Shown here: positions 5,138 to 8,652 of the stretch, in pieces | How the letters are laid out: the number at the start of each line of letters is the position of its first letter | Position numbering within the stretch: the first letter of the stretch is position 1 | Assembly (NCBI GenBank): GCA_964435635.1 | Contig: CAYSZU010000029.1 | Span: 1 to 8,652, forward strand | DNA length: 8,652 nt | Origin: DAOOOU01 sp964435635 | GTDB taxonomy: Bacteria > Bacillota_I > Bacilli_A > RF39 > UBA660 | Direction of reading: 5' to 3' | Position numbers and translations under genes: made by a program | The notes under the pieces: model-generated | Databases searched by the model: none | Told to the model about the DNA's origin: nothing | What the model saw: only the letters and a program-made list of their open reading frames with translations

Positions 5138-7318
5138 TTGGTGGAAATGATCGATAAAATAACAAAGAACTTAAAGGTTATTAAACGGAATGGTAAGCGA
5201 GTTGATTTTGATTGGACCAAAATAGCGGTGGCAATCAAAAAAGGCTTTGATAGTATTCCGCCTAAGTATAATAATGATGATGAACCAATTAAACAATATA
5301 GTGAAAAGGATATCCAAACAGTTTATCAAGCGGTAATTATTAAAATAGGTCAAGACTATCAGCAGCAAGACAAAATTAAAATCGAAGAGATTCAAGATAT
5401 TATTGAATTAGTTTTAAAGAAAACGGGTTATAACGACGTTTATAAGTCTTTTTCAGAATACCGTGAAAGAAGAGCTCAATCACGAAAAATGTTTATGGAC
5501 GATAAACAAAAACATAAGTTTTTAAAAACAATCGAAGATTTAAGTCTTAAATCAACAACTGAAGAAGAAACTAAAAGGGAAGTGTCTAATCTAGATAATG
5601 CTACTGCCACAAAAACAATGTTTCAATATGGCAGTACTATTTCCAAAGAATTTGCTAAAGCATATTTAATTAAAAAGAAGTTTTCTGATGCTCATGATGA
5701 AGGTTACATATTTATTCACAATTTAGATTTCCTAGCAATGGGAACAACAACCTGTACTCAAATAGATCTTGAAAGACTATTTAAAGATGGCTTTTCGACT
5801 GGCTATGGTCATTTAAGAGAACCAAATGATATTATGAGCTATGGTGCCTTAGCAACCATGGCAATTCACGCCAATCAAAATGATCAACATGGTGGTCAAA
5901 GTATTCCGGCCTTTGATTACTATTTGGCTCCTGGAGTATTAAGAACCTATAAAAAACAACTGCGCCAGACCTTACAGGACTTGTTAGATTTTGCTGGTTT
6001 TGCGGAATTTGTTGGACCAAAAATGTTAGAAAGAGAAATTCAGGGGCTTAAAACAATTGCGATTACACTTGAATATTTCGAAAGATTTTATAAAGATAAT
6101 GAAATGTTAAAAAAAATATTTAAAATGGCTTTAACTAAAGCTTATAAGAAAACGGAAAAAGCAACATATCAAGCCATGGAAGCTCTTATCCATAATCTAA
6201 ATTCAATGCATAGTTGGGTCGGGGGTCAAATCCCCTCTACTTCAATAAATTTTGGTACAGACTGTTCAAATGAAGGAAGACTTATTATAAAAAGCTATTT
6301 ACTTGCTTTAGAAGCCGGCCTTGGTAACGGAGAAATTCCAAAATTTCCAATATCAATCTTTAAAATAAAAAGTGGTATTAATTATCAAGCCAAAGATTCT
6401 AACTATGACTTATATAAGCTTGCCTGCCAGGTTACCATTAAAGGTTTACCACTTAACTTTGCCTTTTTAGACGCGCCATTTAATCAATCTTTTTATCGCC
6501 AAAAGGATTATCGAACCGAAATTGCTTATTTTGATAATCAAATGAGAGTGGTTGATAATATAATTGATCTTGAAAAAGCAACGATCCCAGGCCGAGGTAA
6601 TTTATCATCTACTTCAATTAATTTAGTTAGACTAGGGATAATTCATGGGATTGCCACTAATAAGCAAGCTGATATTAAAGGCTTCTTTAGTGAACTAGAT
6701 GAATTTATGGAACTAGTTAAAGATCAACTATTAGAGCGTTTTGAGCTTCAATGCAATAAGAAAGCCGGGAATTTTCCTTTCTTGTTAGGTCAGCAAATAT
6801 GGCTTGATGCGGATAAACTAAAACCGGGCGATAAACTGCGAAAGACATTAAAGCACGGGACAATGGCCATTGGGTTTATTGGTCTTGCCGAATGTTTAAT
6901 TGCCTTAATTGGTAAACATCAAGGAGAAAGTGAGGAGGCGCAAAAGTTAGGTTTAGAAATTATAACGTATATGCGAACTAAGTGCGATAATTTCGCTAAG
7001 AAATATGATTTAAATTTCACCCTTTTTGCAACTTCAAACGAGGAACTAAATAATCGCTTTATTAGTATTGACCAAGCTATTTTTGGTAAGTTAAAAGGGA
7101 TAACTGACCAAGAAAATTATAGTGATTCATTTCATATTCCAAAGGATTATAAAATCTCTAATTCAAGTAAGATAAAAAAAGAAGCTCCATATCATGCCTT
7201 AACAAACGCTGGTCATATCTGTAATGTCAAAATAGAGAATAATACGCCAGAAGAAGTTGAAAAAATTATTAAAATAATGAATCAAGAAGGAATTGGCTAC
7301 GCAACTATAAAACTATAA
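5138..7318 (+). CDS. nrdD: NrdD-family (class III ribonucleotide reductase) protein lacking the radical cysteine and the glycyl-radical domain; probable pseudoenzyme
   Basis: Canonical NrdD reduces NTPs to dNTPs without oxygen, using a C-terminal glycyl radical made by NrdG and a thiyl radical on a barrel cysteine. Seen here: an ATP-cone (about 12-105, VIKRNGKRVDFD), then NrdD barrel motifs TTTCTQIDLERLF (C206 kept), NDQHGGQSIPAFDY, LGNGEIPKFPISIFK, NFAFLDAPFN, GRGNLSSTSINL and the late APYHALTNAGH. Missing: AYMGCRTR of the family reads AYFDNQMR (463-470), so the thiyl cysteine is N467; MHSR reads MHSW (357-360). The chain ends GIGYATIKL, just where the HPV...CGY zinc and RxxGY glycyl-radical domain should begin, with no remnant downstream. 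Start: TTG 5138 is used for numbering; GTG 5141 fits the AAGGGTGAT site as well or better, and ATG 5147 is also possible. No nrdG is adjacent. Family membership is firm; loss of RNR activity is inferred. Confidence 0.92.
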   Translation: MVEMIDKITKNLKVIKRNGKRVDFDWTKIAVAIKKGFDSIPPKYNNDDEPIKQYSEKDIQTVYQAVIIKIGQDYQQQDKIKIEEIQDIIELVLKKTGYNDVYKSFSEYRERRAQSRKMFMDDKQKHKFLKTIEDLSLKSTTEEETKREVSNLDNATATKTMFQYGSTISKEFAKAYLIKKKFSDAHDEGYIFIHNLDFLAMGTTTCTQIDLERLFKDGFSTGYGHLREPNDIMSYGALATMAIHANQNDQHGGQSIPAFDYYLAPGVLRTYKKQLRQTLQDLLDFAGFAEFVGPKMLEREIQGLKTIAITLEYFERFYKDNEMLKKIFKMALTKAYKKTEKATYQAMEALIHNLNSMHSWVGGQIPSTSINFGTDCSNEGRLIIKSYLLALEAGLGNGEIPKFPISIFKIKSGINYQAKDSNYDLYKLACQVTIKGLPLNFAFLDAPFNQSFYRQKDYRTEIAYFDNQMRVVDNIIDLEKATIPGRGNLSSTSINLVRLGIIHGIATNKQADIKGFFSELDEFMELVKDQLLERFELQCNKKAGNFPFLLGQQIWLDADKLKPGDKLRKTLKHGTMAIGFIGLAECLIALIGKHQGESEEAQKLGLEIITYMRTKCDNFAKKYDLNFTLFATSNEELNNRFISIDQAIFGKLKGITDQENYSDSFHIPKDYKISNSSKIKKEAPYHALTNAGHICNVKIENNTPEEVEKIIKIMNQEGIGYATIKL

Positions 7319-7325
7319 TTAAAAT

Positions 7326-7350
7326 AAAAAGAACGCAAAGTTCTTTTTTA
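7326..7350 (+). terminator. Terminator of the nrdD-family gene
   Basis: The 9-bp stem AAAAAGAAC (7326-7334) / GTTCTTTTT (7340-7348) has a 5-nt loop, and the T run of the second arm (7344-7349) serves as the U tract. It lies eight bases after the TAA stop and closes the gene with no space for a C-terminal domain. Confidence 0.8.
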
Positions 7351-7374
7351 TTATATAATGAAGAAGGTGTTGAA

Positions 7375-8025
7375 ATGAAAAAGATTAAAATAATTTATGA
7401 AGACAAAGATATTATCGTTGTTGATAAACCAGCAAAACTGCTAACAATAAATACTAATGATGGTAATCAAGATAATTTATATACCCAAGTTAGAGATTAT
7501 ATTAAAAAGAAGAATCCGCGGCATAAGATATTTATTGTTCATCGCTTAGACCGTGAAACTTCAGGTTTAGTTCTTTTTGCTAAGTCAGAAGATAATAAAC
7601 AGTATCTTCAAGAAAATTGGAACACTTTTACTAGAAGGTATGTTGCTATTGTTGAGGGCCAAGTAAAAAAAGACAAAGATACAATTAATAGTTATATTGC
7701 TGAAACAAAAACCTTACAAGTGTATTGCACTTCCGATAAAACATACGGGAAGCTAGCAACAACTAATTATGAAGTAATCAGTAAGAATAAACATTTATCA
7801 ATATTAAATATTGATATTCTGACTGGTCGAAAGAATCAAATAAGAGTTCAATTAAGTAGTATTGGTCATCCAATTGTTGGTGATAAAAAGTATAATAGTA
7901 AAATAAACCCTCTTAATCGCATGGCTTTACACGCTAATTATTTAAGAATAATTCATCCACAAACGAAGGAATCAATTGAATTTAGTAGTTCATTACCAAG
8001 CATTTTTAAAAAATTAACCATATAA
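7375..8025 (+). CDS. RluA-family RNA pseudouridine synthase without S4 domain
   Basis: The enzyme isomerises specific uridines in rRNA or tRNA to pseudouridine. The 216-residue protein begins directly with the catalytic fold (IIYEDKDIIVVDKPAKLL, 6-23) and so lacks the N-terminal S4 domain found in RluC/RluD. HRLDRETSGLVLFAK (56-70) holds the catalytic aspartate D59. GRKNQIRVQLSSIGHPIVGD (151-170) is the conserved late motif, with K-N in place of the T-H of RluD, as I recall in many short Firmicutes members. RMALHA (182-187) and the IHPQT segment follow in the usual order. The ATG has AAGGTG at 7364-7369. The target RNA cannot be told from sequence. It sits directly behind the nrdD-family terminator with no clear promoter of its own, so it may depend on read-through. 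A two-way terminator follows at the stop. Confidence 0.92.
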   Translation: MKKIKIIYEDKDIIVVDKPAKLLTINTNDGNQDNLYTQVRDYIKKKNPRHKIFIVHRLDRETSGLVLFAKSEDNKQYLQENWNTFTRRYVAIVEGQVKKDKDTINSYIAETKTLQVYCTSDKTYGKLATTNYEVISKNKHLSILNIDILTGRKNQIRVQLSSIGHPIVGDKKYNSKINPLNRMALHANYLRIIHPQTKESIEFSSSLPSIFKKLTI

Positions 8026-8054
8026 AAACTCAGTATAATACTGAGTTTTCTTTT
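8025..8054 (+). terminator. Two-way terminator between the RluA-family gene and tRNA-Asn
   Basis: The 11-bp stem AAAACTCAGTA (8025-8035) / TACTGAGTTTT (8039-8049) has a 3-nt loop, and T-rich TTTTCTTTT follows on the plus strand. Read on the minus strand it also ends in TTTT and lies nine bases after the tRNA 3' end, so it should serve both converging genes. Confidence 0.85.
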
Positions 8055-8057
8055 AAA

Positions 8058-8133
8058 TGGCGCCTGATGTAGGACTCGGACCTACGACCTAACGGTTAAC
8101 AGCCGTGCGCTCTACCAACTGAGCTAATCGGGC
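8058..8133 (-). tRNA. tRNA-Asn (anticodon GTT), CCA encoded, with atypical positions
   Basis: Minus strand, 76 bases including encoded CCA (8060-8058) and discriminator G. Acceptor GCCCGAT pairs with ATCAGGC except for a C4-A69 mismatch. The D arm is GCTC-AGTTGGTA-GAGC. The anticodon arm CACGG-CTGTTAA-CCGTT has anticodon GTT and a C27-U43 mismatch. The T arm is GTAGG-TCCGAGT-CCTAC, where position 55, normally an invariant T that becomes pseudouridine, is C. Overall shape and conserved D-arm and T-stem bases are intact, and a consensus promoter lies upstream, so it is probably transcribed. It could be a drifting extra copy or a functional variant. Confidence 0.9.
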
Positions 8134-8144
8134 ATTACTCAGTA

Positions 8145-8174
8145 ATTATATAATAATCATATGTTAAATGTCAA
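8145..8174 (-). promoter_or_regulatory. Consensus promoter of tRNA-Asn
   Basis: Minus strand: TTGACA (8169-8174), 18-bp spacer, TATAAT (8145-8150), both hexamers perfect. The -10 box ends 11 bases before the mature tRNA 5' end, so only a few leader bases need removal by RNase P. Confidence 0.8.
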
Positions 8175-8234
8175 TCAAAAAAGTATTACAAATTAAGTTT
8201 TTCTCTTACATAATCAATTTAATTTTTTCTTTTA

Positions 8235-8261
8235 AAAAAACATATTTCAGATATGTTTTTT
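8235..8261 (-). terminator. Terminator of the right-edge gene
   Basis: An 11-bp stem (8235-8245 with 8251-8261; core CATAT / ATATG flanked by A and T runs) has a 5-nt loop, with the T run reaching 8234 on the minus strand. It overlaps the stop codon of the gene at 8260-8262. The stem is AT-rich and weaker than the others. Confidence 0.65.
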
Positions 8262-8652
8262 ACAGAAATTTTTTTAATTCATTTAAATTGTTTTGTTGAA
8301 CCACTAATAACTTATGTGCCAAGTCTATAATTTTTTTCTGAGATTTTGAAAAATGATTCAACATTTTTGTCATTTTTATAATTCCTTTGTTGGTTCCTTC
8401 TATCATCATCTTAGCTATTTGAGAGTCACTACTTTCTTTTAATAAATTAATATTAACCATTAATTTAGAACTTACTTTAGTAATAGAACTAAGTTTTTTC
8501 TCACAGTAGCCATAGCTTTCTAATAGTTCTTTAGCTTCTTTACCTATTGATTTATATTCCTGTTTCTCTTTTTTTAAAACATCAAGAAATTTACTGGAAG
8601 TTACTTTAGCAACTATTTGCTCTATTCCAATAATACCCATTTGTGCACTTTG
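8260..8652 (-). CDS. Helical protein of an uncharacterised Firmicutes family, 5' end outside the window
   Basis: The frame is open through the right edge (four further codons, QSAQ, before the first ATG at 8640), and no ribosome site precedes that ATG, so the real start is probably outside. The visible 126 residues from that ATG are almost all amphipathic helix, with no signal peptide, membrane helix or cysteine cluster. The pattern SDSQIAKMMIEGTNKGI followed about 30 residues later by NLNELKKFL matches, from memory, a Clostridia/Bacilli family whose members read roughly S-x-S-H-I-A-E-M-M-I-Q-G-S-T-M-G-I and end ...KLKSFL. In that family the SAQMG-like segment lies some 15 residues after the true start, which supports truncation by the window. 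A four-helix bundle is likely. Function is unknown. Confidence 0.8.
   Translation of the reverse strand, partial: QSAQMGIIGIEQIVAKVTSSKFLDVLKKEKQEYKSIGKEAKELLESYGYCEKKLSSITKVSSKLMVNINLLKESSDSQIAKMMIEGTNKGIIKMTKMLNHFSKSQKKIIDLAHKLLVVQQNNLNELKKFL

Noticed and set aside
5171..6020. Antisense open frames inside nrdD (5171-5395 and 5832-6020)
   Set aside because: They are shadows of the conserved NrdD coding frame, with no ribosome site and no family features.
6525..6545. Local frameshift hiding the AYMGCRTR motif in nrdD
   Set aside because: Neither alternative frame here spells MGCR (they give stops such as TGA), and the flanking motifs are in the same frame on both sides, so it is a set of true substitutions.
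7354..7359. TATAAT before the RluA-family gene as its own promoter
   Set aside because: No -35 box at the right distance (the site holds GAACGC in the terminator) and transcription would start on top of the ribosome site.
7319..7374. Frameshifted remainder of the NrdD glycyl-radical domain
   Set aside because: The forward frames show no CxxC, HPV or RxxGY coding; the space is filled by a terminator and the next ribosome site.
1..8652. TGA read as Trp (Mycoplasma-type code)
   Set aside because: All conserved proteins are intact in the standard code with Trp as TGG, and no in-frame TGA is seen inside a gene.
1..8652. CRISPR arrays, insertion sequences, integrase genes or attachment sites, including at the tRNA
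   Set aside because: No direct-repeat arrays, transposase or integrase motifs, and no duplicated tRNA 3' end were found.

Overview
The window is AT-rich bacterial DNA that reads cleanly in the standard code. Trp is TGG throughout, every complete gene stops with TAA or TAG, and the genes have Gram-positive style Shine-Dalgarno sites and short U-tailed terminators. Together with the gene set (a CIRCE-controlled hsp20, pduL, dusB, class III RNR family, an RluA-type synthase and a small zinc ribbon), this suggests an anaerobic or fermentative low-GC Firmicute, perhaps a member of Bacilli near the Mollicutes. The exact taxon cannot be fixed from the sequence.

Layout. Positions 1-99 hold the tail of an unidentified plus-strand gene, closed by a strong hairpin. 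Then 224-3404 is a minus-strand block: a membrane-anchored, cysteine-containing surface protein (224-1654), a 58-codon zinc-ribbon protein (1716-1892), a small heat-shock protein (2125-2511) and a TtcA-like PP-loop tRNA thiolase (2583-3404). A divergent promoter region (about 3424-3491) switches to the plus strand. There pduL and dusB overlap by 11 bases, followed by an nrdD-family gene with its own promoter and terminator, and an RluA-family pseudouridine synthase. A two-way terminator separates the last from a minus-strand tRNA-Asn(GUU) with a consensus promoter. The right edge cuts the 5' end of a minus-strand gene for a helical protein of a family I recall from Clostridia and Bacilli.

How the genes work together. 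Three proteins (TtcA-like, DusB, RluA-like) modify RNA, and a tRNA gene sits nearby. PduL would link acyl-CoA to acyl-phosphate in fermentation. Hsp20 is a chaperone whose promoter is covered by an HrcA operator (CIRCE).

The most unusual item is the nrdD-family gene at 5138-7318. It keeps the ATP cone and most of the barrel, but the family's thiyl-radical cysteine motif (AYMGCRTR) reads AYFDNQMR. The protein also stops just before the zinc-binding and glycyl-radical domain, and no remnant of that domain lies downstream. The frame is intact and has its own expression signals, so it looks like a ribonucleotide reductase pseudoenzyme rather than a recent wreck. Secondary points are a tRNA-Asn with several unusual positions (C55 in the T loop and two stem mismatches), a cysteine-bearing internal duplication in the surface protein, and stop codons repeatedly placed inside or against terminator hairpins.
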